A stretch of DNA of 64,000 nucleotides, from the NCBI RefSeq assembly GCF_017873435.1, contig NZ_JAGGKG010000004.1, positions 1 through 64,000 on the forward strand. Reading direction: 5' to 3'. The stretch is from Paenibacillus turicensis (GTDB taxonomy: Bacteria; Bacillota; Bacilli; Paenibacillales; Paenibacillaceae). This document shows, piece after piece, positions 18,244 through 25,872 of this stretch; the first letter of the stretch is position 1; every line of letters begins with the position of its first letter. The notes under the pieces were generated by a model that had not been told where the DNA came from, searched no databases, and saw only the letters and a list, made by a program, of their open reading frames with translations. The translations under genes and the position numbers were made by a program.

Positions 18244-19311
18244 CTACATTTTTCTTACCTTAATGACAAATGCCGTTGGTAACATTAAAGCCTTTCTGCC
18301 AAAATCATGATGGGATGCCATTGCTTTTTCTTTGTCCGTTTCTTCGATAAGTGCTTCAACAGCAAAACCATTTCTAGCCAAAGCGTTAATATATGTACTC
18401 AACATACGATTAGAAAGCATAATCTCCTTATCGCTCATTTCAGCACAATACCATTCTTCATTAAAATAAGAATTACTAAAAACAAGCTTCCCCTCTTCAA
18501 CTGACACACATTTATGAATCGGATGTGACCACCCAAAAACGAAGACTCCATCTTTTTTTAAATAAGAATATATACGCTTAAACGTTAGATCTAAGTCTGT
18601 TGTCCAACCAATGCCATATACAGAGTAAACTAAATCAAAATAATCAACTGGCAACCCACATTCATCCTCCATAGGTGAACAAATGAGCTTGGCACTAATG
18701 CTTTGGGTCTGAAGATACTGATCTGTTCTATCAATTTGATTTGCAGATATATCGAGTCCCCATAATTCCTTTGCCCCTAAATCAGCAGCATATTTTAAGG
18801 AGCGACCATTGCCACAGCCAATTTCAAGCACACGTTTATGTGATAAATCTCCAAGTAGGTTCAATTTCTCCTCAGATGGTAAATAACCTCCCCAGTTCGG
18901 TAACGCCGTTACACCCAAAAACTCACTCCCAATTGTATCCCAAAACTCAATATTCGTTTTATGGGCTTCACTCACATTCATATCAACATTAGCGACTTTA
19001 CCTAAAACTTCACCACCAACAATGTTCTTTTTGATGTTCTCCGCTTCTTCTATCAGCTTCATCATATTTTCCTCAGCTTTCTGTTTGTAGTCAGCATCAG
19101 TCAGCTTCTCTCCTGAAAATAACTCATTAAGATTGATATTGAGAATTTCACAAATCGGCATCATGAGGGATAATTCAGGCATACCGTTTCCACATTCCCA
19201 TTTACTTACGGTTTTATTGCTAATTCTAAGAATATCAGCAAATTCATACTGAGTTAAATTTTTCTCTTTTCTCAATTTTGCAATAAATCTTCCGATTTTA
19301 ACTTGATCCAA
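18244..19311 (-). CDS. XRE-type HTH regulator fused to a SAM methyltransferase
   Basis: A 355-residue fusion. Residues 1-65 are a Cro/C1-type HTH (IGRFIAKLRKEKNLTQYEFADILRISNKTVSKWE). After a charged linker comes a class I methyltransferase with VLEIGCGNGRSL near residue 160, LWGLDISANQI and FDLVYSVYGIGW. TTG start with AAAGGAGGCG seven bases upstream. The fusion suggests a regulator that senses or modifies a small molecule, or an enzyme that controls its own gene; neither is shown. The methyltransferase motif is complete. Confidence 0.85.
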   Translation of the reverse strand: MDQVKIGRFIAKLRKEKNLTQYEFADILRISNKTVSKWECGNGMPELSLMMPICEILNINLNELFSGEKLTDADYKQKAEENMMKLIEEAENIKKNIVGGEVLGKVANVDMNVSEAHKTNIEFWDTIGSEFLGVTALPNWGGYLPSEEKLNLLGDLSHKRVLEIGCGNGRSLKYAADLGAKELWGLDISANQIDRTDQYLQTQSISAKLICSPMEDECGLPVDYFDLVYSVYGIGWTTDLDLTFKRIYSYLKKDGVFVFGWSHPIHKCVSVEEGKLVFSNSYFNEEWYCAEMSDKEIMLSNRMLSTYINALARNGFAVEALIEETDKEKAMASHHDFGRKALMLPTAFVIKVRKM

Positions 19312-19635
19312 GCCAACGCCTCCTTTCCTTAGAAAATTATATTTGAATTATTTATAAAATCACACCCACGAATCGTAGAGTATATGGACGAAGTTTTCAA
19401 GCATATTTCTTAACCCTATTTTATGAGCTTAATCGGATCAGAATAAATAGACCCTCTTCTATAAAAAGACGAGTCTGTTCATCGCACTATATTCAATTTT
19501 CTTGAAGTCAATATCTGATTATTCCTTGTGGAAAGATGATGGAATAGCATTGTATTTATTATATAATGATAATAAAAGACCAAGATACACAATATTCTAT
19601 ACAAACAAATCACAATAATCTGATAAGGAGGTTTC
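19312..19635. other. Divergent intergenic region
   Basis: No gene is seen between the leftward HTH-methyltransferase and the rightward 123-residue gene. TATAAT at 19562-19567 is a possible -10 for the rightward gene, without a clear -35. An imperfect hairpin pairs AGACCCTC near 19448 with GACGAGTCT near 19468. Confidence 0.5.
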
Positions 19636-20007
19636 ATGAAAACATTTAACCAAGAACAACTGGAAAATGCAGTTGATTTAATCTCTACTACCATTACTAA
19701 ATGCGAAAAAATGCAAATTAAGTTTTTAGAGGGAACCTCTCAAGATTCGCTCCTAAAAAATAGAATTAAAGCACTTTGTATTTCCAAAGCGCTTATTCTA
19801 GGAGATAATACAGATACAAAAATACAATATACAAATAAAGATGTGAGAGAGGCTTTACCTCCTGTGGTTTCCATCATCAATAAGACTACTAAAGCACAAA
19901 GTAAATATGAAAAAGGAACTTCACAATTTAACCGCCATGAACCCATCATTCAAGCTATGTTTGTTGCAAAACAATTTATAGAGAACGAAATAAACAAAAA
20001 TCGCTAG
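19636..20007 (+). CDS. Hypothetical protein with an internal duplication
   Basis: A 123-residue soluble, helical protein with excellent ribosome binding site TAAGGAGG. Two copies of a roughly 40-residue unit are visible: LISTTITKCEKMQIKFLEGTSQ at about 17 and VVSIINKTTKAQSKYEKGTSQ at about 75. Both continue into a helix ending SKALI or AKQFI. The KxxxGTSQ turn is the most conserved part. No family is recognised; it converges on the TraB-like gene. Confidence 0.7.
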   Translation: MKTFNQEQLENAVDLISTTITKCEKMQIKFLEGTSQDSLLKNRIKALCISKALILGDNTDTKIQYTNKDVREALPPVVSIINKTTKAQSKYEKGTSQFNRHEPIIQAMFVAKQFIENEINKNR

Positions 20008-20091
20008 ATATCCATTCATACTCTCTATAGGAGCAGGCAACTGAGGCTATAATGGATTACTATAATGCAAAAAATATTACTGTATCAAAAC

Positions 20092-21360
20092 CTACAAGCG
20101 AGTAACAGTGTAACCTTTTTCCTTCAGTTTGGTTACTATTCCATCCTGACCCAGCATATGACTTGCACCAACAACAATAAAGTAGGTGTTCTTACTACCA
20201 TCTTCCAGATAACCTACAATTTTATCAATCATTCCGACATTACGGTCTTGGATCACGCCCTTATAATATTCAGGAACGGCCATCATTTTTACCAAATCCT
20301 CCACCAGAAATTTATCGTCTCCATTAACCCATGCATCTATCATAGGCTTAATGTCATTGTCTGGTTGATAAAAGGATTCAACTCTCTGCTTCAACAAGGA
20401 AGCTGCAAGCTCATCCGAGAAGTTGCTCAACATTGCATATTGAGAATAATGTGATTCCAGTTCAAGCACAGACTTATCGTTTACTTTCGCTTTTTGCAAG
20501 AAATAATTATCAATGCTAAGGCCAGTTTCATAACCATCAGATATCATTTTGAGTCCATATAGCTGAATATATATCCACCATGCCTTAGAAGAACCATATT
20601 CACTCTCTGGTATTCCATTTTCCTTAAAAATCTGTTGAAGCTTTACATACGTATCAGCATCAATATGATTAGCCAAGTTGGTGTTAACGGGATAATTCTT
20701 TAGATTTTTAATCTTTTCTAACTCCTGCTCGTTCAATGGAGCATCCATGTTTATTTCAACAACCAGGTTATTGGACTTGGCAAACGCCGCATTTATTTCC
20801 GGGCGCATTGGGTGTAATAAATCGTTGCCAACATGAATAGAACCAAGCAAATACAGCTCCGACCCGTCCTTTTCCACCTTCCAAAAAAAGCCCTTGCTGT
20901 CCATCCGTTCAAGATACACGGCACGATTTGCGGCATCCCAACCAACGCGATAACCGGCATTTTCAGCCAGGAAGCGGAGTGGCGCATACAAAATGCCGTC
21001 CACGATTTTTGGGGCAACATTCAGCACATAACCTTCGCCATTTGCCATAGCCTGCTTTTGACCACGCTTCAGTTCAAAAGAAAGCTTCCCTTTCGATGCA
21101 TGTAGAGTAGAGGTCGCCGCGTCCCAGCTCAGTTCATAGTCCAGTCCTTCCAATAAGACTTTAGCCGGAACCATCGTAGTGGCCTGTTCAATATATGGCT
21201 GTCCCTGATCAAAGGCGATTTCTTTATCTCCAAGCGCAAGATACACAGAGGATGCTGCTGCCTGCGCTGGCGCGCCACCTGTCGACAATACAAACAACAA
21301 AATAAAGCTTAAAAACAACACCGTTAATTTTTCTAATTGTATTTTTATGCCAAATTTCAT
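20092..21360 (-). CDS. Secreted TraB/GumN-family protein with copper-amine-oxidase-like N domain
   Basis: About 422 residues from ATG 21360, which is preceded by GAGG; a TTG four codons earlier is possible. A signal peptide ending near AQAAA is followed by a stalk resembling the N-terminal domain of copper amine oxidases (TTMVPAKVLLEGLDYELSWDA ... YAPLRFLAENAGYRVGWDA). Residues about 140-422 are TraB/GumN-like, with LLGSIHVG near the domain start and VVGASHMLG near the end holding the conserved GxxH motifs. Members of the family are thought to be metal-dependent peptidase-like proteins. It lies 21 bases upstream of no other gene and just downstream of the ABC module. Confidence 0.8.
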   Translation of the reverse strand: MKFGIKIQLEKLTVLFLSFILLFVLSTGGAPAQAAASSVYLALGDKEIAFDQGQPYIEQATTMVPAKVLLEGLDYELSWDAATSTLHASKGKLSFELKRGQKQAMANGEGYVLNVAPKIVDGILYAPLRFLAENAGYRVGWDAANRAVYLERMDSKGFFWKVEKDGSELYLLGSIHVGNDLLHPMRPEINAAFAKSNNLVVEINMDAPLNEQELEKIKNLKNYPVNTNLANHIDADTYVKLQQIFKENGIPESEYGSSKAWWIYIQLYGLKMISDGYETGLSIDNYFLQKAKVNDKSVLELESHYSQYAMLSNFSDELAASLLKQRVESFYQPDNDIKPMIDAWVNGDDKFLVEDLVKMMAVPEYYKGVIQDRNVGMIDKIVGYLEDGSKNTYFIVVGASHMLGQDGIVTKLKEKGYTVTRL

Positions 21361-21399
21361 TTCAAGCCTCAATCCTTTCGGAGTATCGTTTTGTTTATT

Positions 21400-22038
21400 C
21401 TAAAATTCCTTGTTTCGATGGATTCGTACAGATAGGAAATAGGATAATACAAACATAAGTAATGCCAAAGCTAAAGAGACATAATCCACGATAATTGAGC
21501 TTTTAAAATTGGTAGTCTTGTCGGACAAAAATAAGAGGTACCAGACTAGTAGCCGCAGACCAACAGATAATCCGGCTGCAGCAAACAGCAAGGTTTCGCT
21601 TTTTTCCGCTCCCAGCTTCAAAATAAGTGGATAAACAATTGCAATGGTCGAAAAGGACAGCTGCAGTCCATATCCATAGCCTGAGATTATCATTTTAGAA
21701 TTGAGTTCGCCCCACAAACCTTGAAACGCCACTGTAATCAGGCTTGTCGCAACCCCAATTAAAATCAAAAATAGAAATGATATATATTTGGCAGTTATAA
21801 TGTTTCTTCTTGTAACCGGCAAGGTAATTTCAAACTTGTTCCATTTAGAAGCTGCATCCATCTTCAGCGATGCACCCAGATTAGTGGCAAAAACAAAGAT
21901 CTGAATTGCAATAATCATAGGAATAAAGGAAGCCTCCTTTAGAAAAAGTGCTGCGATCGCCACAACTAAAGCGATAATGAGTGACAGCCTGATATTTTCC
22001 TGCGTAGAATAAAAGTTGTTTGCTAGCAAACCTTTCAT
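21400..22038 (-). CDS. ABC-2 type permease
   Basis: A 212-residue membrane protein with about six hydrophobic segments, like ABC-2 permeases in GntR/YtrA modules. It starts two bases downstream of the ATPase stop, the last gene of the three-gene operon 23280-21400. Charged loops contain the motif KWNKFEITLPVTRRNIITAKY, common in this permease group just before the third helix. Substrate unknown; lantibiotic or lipid-antibiotic response is typical of the group. Confidence 0.82.
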   Translation of the reverse strand: MKGLLANNFYSTQENIRLSLIIALVVAIAALFLKEASFIPMIIAIQIFVFATNLGASLKMDAASKWNKFEITLPVTRRNIITAKYISFLFLILIGVATSLITVAFQGLWGELNSKMIISGYGYGLQLSFSTIAIVYPLILKLGAEKSETLLFAAAGLSVGLRLLVWYLLFLSDKTTNFKSSIIVDYVSLALALLMFVLSYFLSVRIHRNKEF

Positions 22039-22039
22039 T

Positions 22040-22903
22040 TTAATGCTCCCCCTTTATTAGTAAAAGCATAATTTCATCAATGCTTCCTGTATCTACAATA
22101 ATCCCACTGTATTTTTGTCCGAAGGCCTTTCTGTCCTTTACTAGTACATCGATTTGATAATCCCTTTTTTTATAGGCCATCATGTCCGCACGATCAATGA
22201 GCTGAAACTGTTCAGCTTTGCAACGGGCAATTCCATATTCATAAAGCAACACATCTTTATTCTCGGTTAAAAGTACCTTCCCTTGATGAATAAACGTGAT
22301 ATAGTCGGCAATTTTCTCCAAATCGCTCGTGATGTGGGAAGACATTAGAATAGAATGATTTTCGTCTTCGACAAACTCCAGAAATACCCCTAAAATTTCG
22401 TCCCTGACAATTGGGTCCAAACCGGAGGTCGCTTCATCCAAAATGAGGAGCTGAGGTCGGTGCGATAGAGCTACCGTAAGGGCCAGCTTTATTTTCATTC
22501 CCCGCGAAAATTGTTTAATCTTTTTTCTTGTATTCAAATTAAATCGCTTTGCAGTTTCCAGAAAAAAGAGCTGATCCCACTGCGTATAAGTGCCCGCCAT
22601 CACCTTAGACAGCTGAAGTGGTGTTAATAATTCGGGGAAATTGTCTGCATCAAACACAACACCCACTTGCTCCCGAATCTCCTTATCCTTGTCGTCCATT
22701 TCTCGACCGAAGATTTTTATAGTCCCGCTATCCTTTTTAATCGTATTCAAAATAGCATTCATCGTTGTTGTTTTTCCCGCTCCATTTTCGCCTACAAAGC
22801 CCATAATCGTTCCACGAGGAATTGCAAACGAAACATGATCCAGACGATAATCTGAATTTGGATATGTTTTGGTTAGATTTTTAATTTCTAAACTGTAGGT
22901 CAT
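22040..22903 (-). CDS. ABC transporter ATP-binding protein (YtrB-like)
   Basis: A 287-residue nucleotide-binding domain. Walker A is GENGAGKTT near 37, the signature is a divergent QFSRGMK near 137, Walker B is LLILDEATSGLDP near 156, and the switch His is in MSSHIT. Residues 220-287 are an accessory C-terminal domain. It is directly downstream of a GntR gene and upstream of its permease, all spaced by 1-3 bases. This order is that of YtrA-type operons induced by cell-wall antibiotics. Confidence 0.9.
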   Translation of the reverse strand: MTYSLEIKNLTKTYPNSDYRLDHVSFAIPRGTIMGFVGENGAGKTTTMNAILNTIKKDSGTIKIFGREMDDKDKEIREQVGVVFDADNFPELLTPLQLSKVMAGTYTQWDQLFFLETAKRFNLNTRKKIKQFSRGMKIKLALTVALSHRPQLLILDEATSGLDPIVRDEILGVFLEFVEDENHSILMSSHITSDLEKIADYITFIHQGKVLLTENKDVLLYEYGIARCKAEQFQLIDRADMMAYKKRDYQIDVLVKDRKAFGQKYSGIIVDTGSIDEIMLLLIKGEH

Positions 22904-22905
22904 AA

Positions 22906-23280
22906 CTACTCCTCCGTATAAAATATAGTTAGCAATTCGATCAATTTTGGCAATGGAATACCCCCAGTTCGAGCCGTTCCCGCCGCCAGATTTAAATATT
23001 CTTCAACCTTTTTTTGTAGCTCCTCCTGAATAAACTCCTTATTCCTTGCCGCTACAAAGCTCCCCCGCCCAACCGTTGTTTCTATAAATCCATCCCGCTG
23101 CAAATCTTCATACGCTTTTTGTACTGTAATAACACTGACATGAATGGATTTGGCAAGTGAACGCATAGACGGAATTGGATCACCAGTCTTTAGCTCCCCA
23201 TTCATAATCATGGCTTTAATTTGCGAGGTTATTTGTTCATAAATAGGCTTGCTTGTATTGCTGCTAATTATTATCTCCAC
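22906..23280 (-). CDS. GntR-family regulator, YtrA subfamily
   Basis: About 124 residues from GTG 23280, with AAGGTGG five bases upstream; this gives the usual MEIIIS start. The winged HTH is GDPIPSMRSLAKSIHVSVITVQKAYEDLQRDGFIETTVGRGSFV. The C-terminal tail is short, as in the YtrA subfamily, which lacks a large effector domain. It heads the ABC operon and probably represses it through the palindrome at 23315-23333. Confidence 0.9.
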   Translation of the reverse strand: MEIIISSNTSKPIYEQITSQIKAMIMNGELKTGDPIPSMRSLAKSIHVSVITVQKAYEDLQRDGFIETTVGRGSFVAARNKEFIQEELQKKVEEYLNLAAGTARTGGIPLPKLIELLTIFYTEE

Positions 23281-23314
23281 ATAAACCACCTTATCGAACT
23301 TTAATGTACTTAGT

Positions 23315-23333
23315 GTACTTATTGTATAAGTAC
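23315..23333 (-). promoter_or_regulatory. Palindromic operator of the GntR/ABC operon
   Basis: GTACTTAT-TGT-ATAAGTAC is a perfect inverted repeat of eight bases per arm. It abuts the -10 box of the promoter at 23334-23362 and lies 35 bases before the GntR start. Another GTAC-containing half-site follows at about 23305. This is what a self-repressing YtrA-type regulator would need. Confidence 0.75.
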
Positions 23334-23362
23334 ATTATGTTACAGTTTATTTTCTTTGTCAA
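23334..23362 (-). promoter_or_regulatory. Promoter of the GntR/ABC operon
   Basis: On the minus strand TTGACA (23362-23357), a 17-base spacer and CATAAT (23339-23334) make a near-consensus vegetative promoter reading into the GntR gene. The -10 box is flush against the palindrome at 23315-23333. Confidence 0.75.
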
Positions 23363-23466
23363 TAAAAAAAGAGGAGCTCTTCACCCATCGTATTATTTTC
23401 CCTATATCCTTAATCACACAACAAGCCAACAGCTATACGGTTTAACACCAAATTATATTTTTTATA

Positions 23467-23496
23467 TTGACAACTGCTAATCCTATCCCATATATT
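23467..23496 (+). promoter_or_regulatory. Promoter of the membrane protein / TetR pair
   Basis: TTGACA (23467-23472) and TATATT (23491-23496), 18 bases apart, form a vegetative promoter reading towards the gene at 23551. The -10 lies inside the left arm of the long palindrome at 23491-23531. Confidence 0.7.
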
Positions 23497-23531
23497 ATAA
23501 CCAACGGTTAGTAACCATTGGTTATAATATA
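23491..23531. promoter_or_regulatory. Long palindromic operator, probably for the TetR regulator
   Basis: The arm TATATTATAACCAACGGTTA (23491-23510) is matched by an inverted copy at 23512-23531 with a single mismatch around one central base. It covers the -10 box, so bound protein would block transcription. The TetR gene two cistrons in is the obvious candidate repressor. Confidence 0.75.
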
Positions 23532-23550
23532 TACACAGGAGAGTGAAGCG

Positions 23551-24141
23551 ATGTTTGCTGGACATTTTGGATTAGCAGCTGCTGTAAAAGCGAAGGCGCC
23601 TGAGGTACCGCTATGGGCTTTGATGGTAGGGACACAACTTCTTGATTTAGCCTTTATGCCTCTTTTACTAAGCGATATTGAGACGATGGATCAGACTATT
23701 CATGGTAGTGGTTACGGGAAGTTGATTATTCATGCAGATTATTCACATTCACTAGTTGTAGCTCTTTTATTATCGTTCTTGGCAGGATGGTTTGGTCGGT
23801 GGCGTTGGGGGATAAAGGCGGGAATTGTTTTGAGTGGCGTGGTATTCAGTCATTGGATTCTTGATGTTGTGGTCCATCGAGCAGACATGGTTCTGCTGCC
23901 AGGGAATTTAGGAAACCTGCCTTTTCTTGGCTTCGGCGTCTGGAGATTTGCTTGGTTGTCCTTTTTGTTAGAGTTTCTATTCATCCTTGTAGGGATTATT
24001 ATGCATTTCCGTTTTGCTCTGAAAAGTACATCCAAAAGTACATCTACAGGACAAAGAAAAACAACTGCCTTGCTCTCTTCGGTTGTGCTGGGGACTGTTC
24101 TTATGGTAACGTTGATTTCAAGTGCAATTGATTTATTTTAA
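23551..24141 (+). CDS. Integral membrane protein, possible YdjM-like hydrolase
   Basis: About 196 residues from ATG 23551, with AGGAGAGTG upstream; an extension to 23518 has no ribosome binding site. It has about five hydrophobic helices and starts MFAGHFGLAAAVK, like membrane-bound metal-dependent hydrolases of the YdjM/DUF457 type. His residues are placed in GHFG, HADYSHS and SHWILDVVVHR. These histidines could bind a metal, but the family call is tentative. It is followed 16 bases later by a TetR gene and shares its promoter. Confidence 0.65.
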   Translation: MFAGHFGLAAAVKAKAPEVPLWALMVGTQLLDLAFMPLLLSDIETMDQTIHGSGYGKLIIHADYSHSLVVALLLSFLAGWFGRWRWGIKAGIVLSGVVFSHWILDVVVHRADMVLLPGNLGNLPFLGFGVWRFAWLSFLLEFLFILVGIIMHFRFALKSTSKSTSTGQRKTTALLSSVVLGTVLMVTLISSAIDLF

Positions 24142-24157
24142 GGGGGTGCCATGATCG

Positions 24158-24778
24158 ATGGCTTCCAAGCAAGAAATTCGATCAGCCGAAACCAAAAAAA
24201 ATATTTTGCAAGCAGCGGGAAGGCTTTTCTCTACTAAGGGCTATGATGCGGTTACCATGCGGGAAATCGCCAAGGAAGCAGGCTGTTCACATACAACGAT
24301 ATATATTTACTTTAAAGACAAGGAGGTTTTGCTCCATCAGCTATCTATGCCTCCATTATTGTCTCTCATGGCGCGTATGGATCAATTACTTGCAACAGAG
24401 CCATATCCTGAAGCCCAATTAAAAACGATGAGCCTATTAATGATTGAATTCTGTTTAACTCACCGTAATATGTACAGTTTATTTTTTAATGTGAAGTCAA
24501 TAAGAGTAGATCATCCTTCACCAGAAATGGAGCTAAATCAATTACGTAACAACTTGTTCTCCAAACTCAGAAATGTTATTGCAGCTTATCTGAATAATGA
24601 CCCCTTATCAGAACGCTCACTAATGTATTCGAGGATATACTTCTTCACACTTAATGGGATCATTTCCACCTACGCCAGCTCTGAAGAAACAGTAGACCAA
24701 CTAATGGAGCGACTCCGGCCCACATTTGAACATACCTTTGAGGTGCTGCTTAAAGGTATTGACGCATTAAATACTTGA
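24158..24778 (+). CDS. TetR-family transcriptional regulator
   Basis: A 206-residue protein with the TetR HTH at the N-terminus: AGRLFSTKGYDAVTMREIAKEAGCSHTTIYIYFKDKEVLLHQL. The C-terminal ligand domain is helical. Ribosome binding site AAGGGGGTG lies nine bases before the ATG. It is co-transcribed with the preceding membrane protein and probably represses both at the 23491-23531 palindrome. A perfect 12-base-pair hairpin follows the gene. Confidence 0.88.
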   Translation: MASKQEIRSAETKKNILQAAGRLFSTKGYDAVTMREIAKEAGCSHTTIYIYFKDKEVLLHQLSMPPLLSLMARMDQLLATEPYPEAQLKTMSLLMIEFCLTHRNMYSLFFNVKSIRVDHPSPEMELNQLRNNLFSKLRNVIAAYLNNDPLSERSLMYSRIYFFTLNGIISTYASSEETVDQLMERLRPTFEHTFEVLLKGIDALNT

Positions 24779-24804
24779 TTCACAAGAGGCTAGGACAATA
24801 ACTC

Positions 24805-24855
24805 AACCGAACTATTACGAAATTCAAAATTGAAACTTCGAAAAATAGTTCGGTT
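24805..24855 (+). terminator. Hairpin after the TetR gene
   Basis: AACCGAACTATT (24805-24816) pairs perfectly with AATAGTTCGGTT (24844-24855), with a smaller CGAA/TTCG stem inside. There is no U-tract, so termination is not certain. GAGGCTAGGACAATAA lies just before it, resembling the sequence before the 17.5-kb terminator. Confidence 0.5.
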
Positions 24856-24870
24856 ATGTGCCCTAAATAC

Positions 24871-24904
24871 AAAAAATAATACCACTCACACGGGCTTGTG
24901 GGTT
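24871..24904 (-). terminator. Probable terminator of the PhzF gene
   Basis: Read leftwards, an imperfect stem (CCACA near 24903 with TGTGAGTGG near 24882) is followed by ATTATTTTTTG. The stem is short and bulged, but position and U-tract fit a terminator for the gene ending at 24928. Confidence 0.5.
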
Positions 24905-24927
24905 TGAAGGAATATCCCTAACTATTT

Positions 24928-25797
24928 CTATAATTCGATCTCCGTTAAGTTCAAATTCATCGCTTTCCCTCCGACTTTAACTTCGAAAATTTTATTTTCT
25001 TTTATAGCTAAGGAAACTCTGATTTCAGATGGCTTTTTCATAGAATAACCTTGTTCAAAAATAATGTTTGCAGCTTGCTTCTCGTTGATTTTCCCATGAT
25101 GGTACAAATAACAGCCAAGTGCACCACTTGATGTTCCTGTGGCAGATTCCTCGGGAATACCATATAAGGGAGCAAAGTTTCTACAATAAGCATTAGCCCC
25201 ATGTAAAGATTCCAAAGAAAAAACATGGTATCCAACAGCATTGTACTTCTGGCTGACTTCTTTTATTTTGTTCATATCTGGTCTGATCGCATCTAAAATT
25301 TCAATGCTTTTTACAGGAACCATAATATCCCGAAGTCCCGTTGACACAACTTGAACTAACAAGTCTTCTGAAATTTGGGATTGACTAATATTCAAGGAAT
25401 CAGCTACTTCATCTTTATCTAAAACTTCGGAAAATACAGGTATAGATTGATTCATCATCACAAAATTTTCGTTATGAATTTCAATCCCAAGTATCCCTGC
25501 TTTAGTTTCCTGCTCATATTTACCTTGCTTTAACAAATTCAGGCTAGACATTGCATAAAAGGTAGCAATCGTAGCATGACCACATAAGTCTACCTCTTCA
25601 TTTGGTGTGAAGAATCTCACTTTAAAATCTGCCACGTTGGATTGCATTACAAAAGCAGTCTCACTAAATCCAAGAACAGCAGCAATTTTTCTCATTTGAT
25701 CCTCAGATAAGAAATCTGCATTCATCACAACACCTGCGGGGTTTCCCCCTTCTTTTGTTTTAGCAAAAGCATTTAATGTGTATACATTTATTTTCAT
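24928..25797 (-). CDS. PhzF-family isomerase
   Basis: A 289-residue protein of the PhzF/diaminopimelate-epimerase fold. Diagnostic stretches are AFAKTKEGGNPAGVV near 10, LGFSETAFV near 45 (Glu as the catalytic acid/base), DLCGHATIATF near 71 and ESATGTSSGALGCYL near 220. The first is a family signature shared with phenazine-biosynthesis PhzF, but no other phenazine genes are near, so this is a general PhzF-like isomerase of unknown substrate. Monocistronic. Confidence 0.88.
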   Translation of the reverse strand: MKINVYTLNAFAKTKEGGNPAGVVMNADFLSEDQMRKIAAVLGFSETAFVMQSNVADFKVRFFTPNEEVDLCGHATIATFYAMSSLNLLKQGKYEQETKAGILGIEIHNENFVMMNQSIPVFSEVLDKDEVADSLNISQSQISEDLLVQVVSTGLRDIMVPVKSIEILDAIRPDMNKIKEVSQKYNAVGYHVFSLESLHGANAYCRNFAPLYGIPEESATGTSSGALGCYLYHHGKINEKQAANIIFEQGYSMKKPSEIRVSLAIKENKIFEVKVGGKAMNLNLTEIEL

Positions 25798-25872
25798 ATA
25801 ATTCTAAACTCCAATCACTCAAGATTTTTACCCATAGTTAAATTATTTGGCTAGCAGTATGGTAGGTTAATA

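Noticed and set aside
20065-20454. A 129-codon rightward frame over the 3' end of the TraB gene
   Set aside because: Antisense shadow; the start lacks a ribosome binding site and the sequence is aromatic-rich nonsense.
24928-25797. Phenazine biosynthesis locus
   Set aside because: PhzF-like proteins are common outside phenazine pathways and no other phz gene is nearby.
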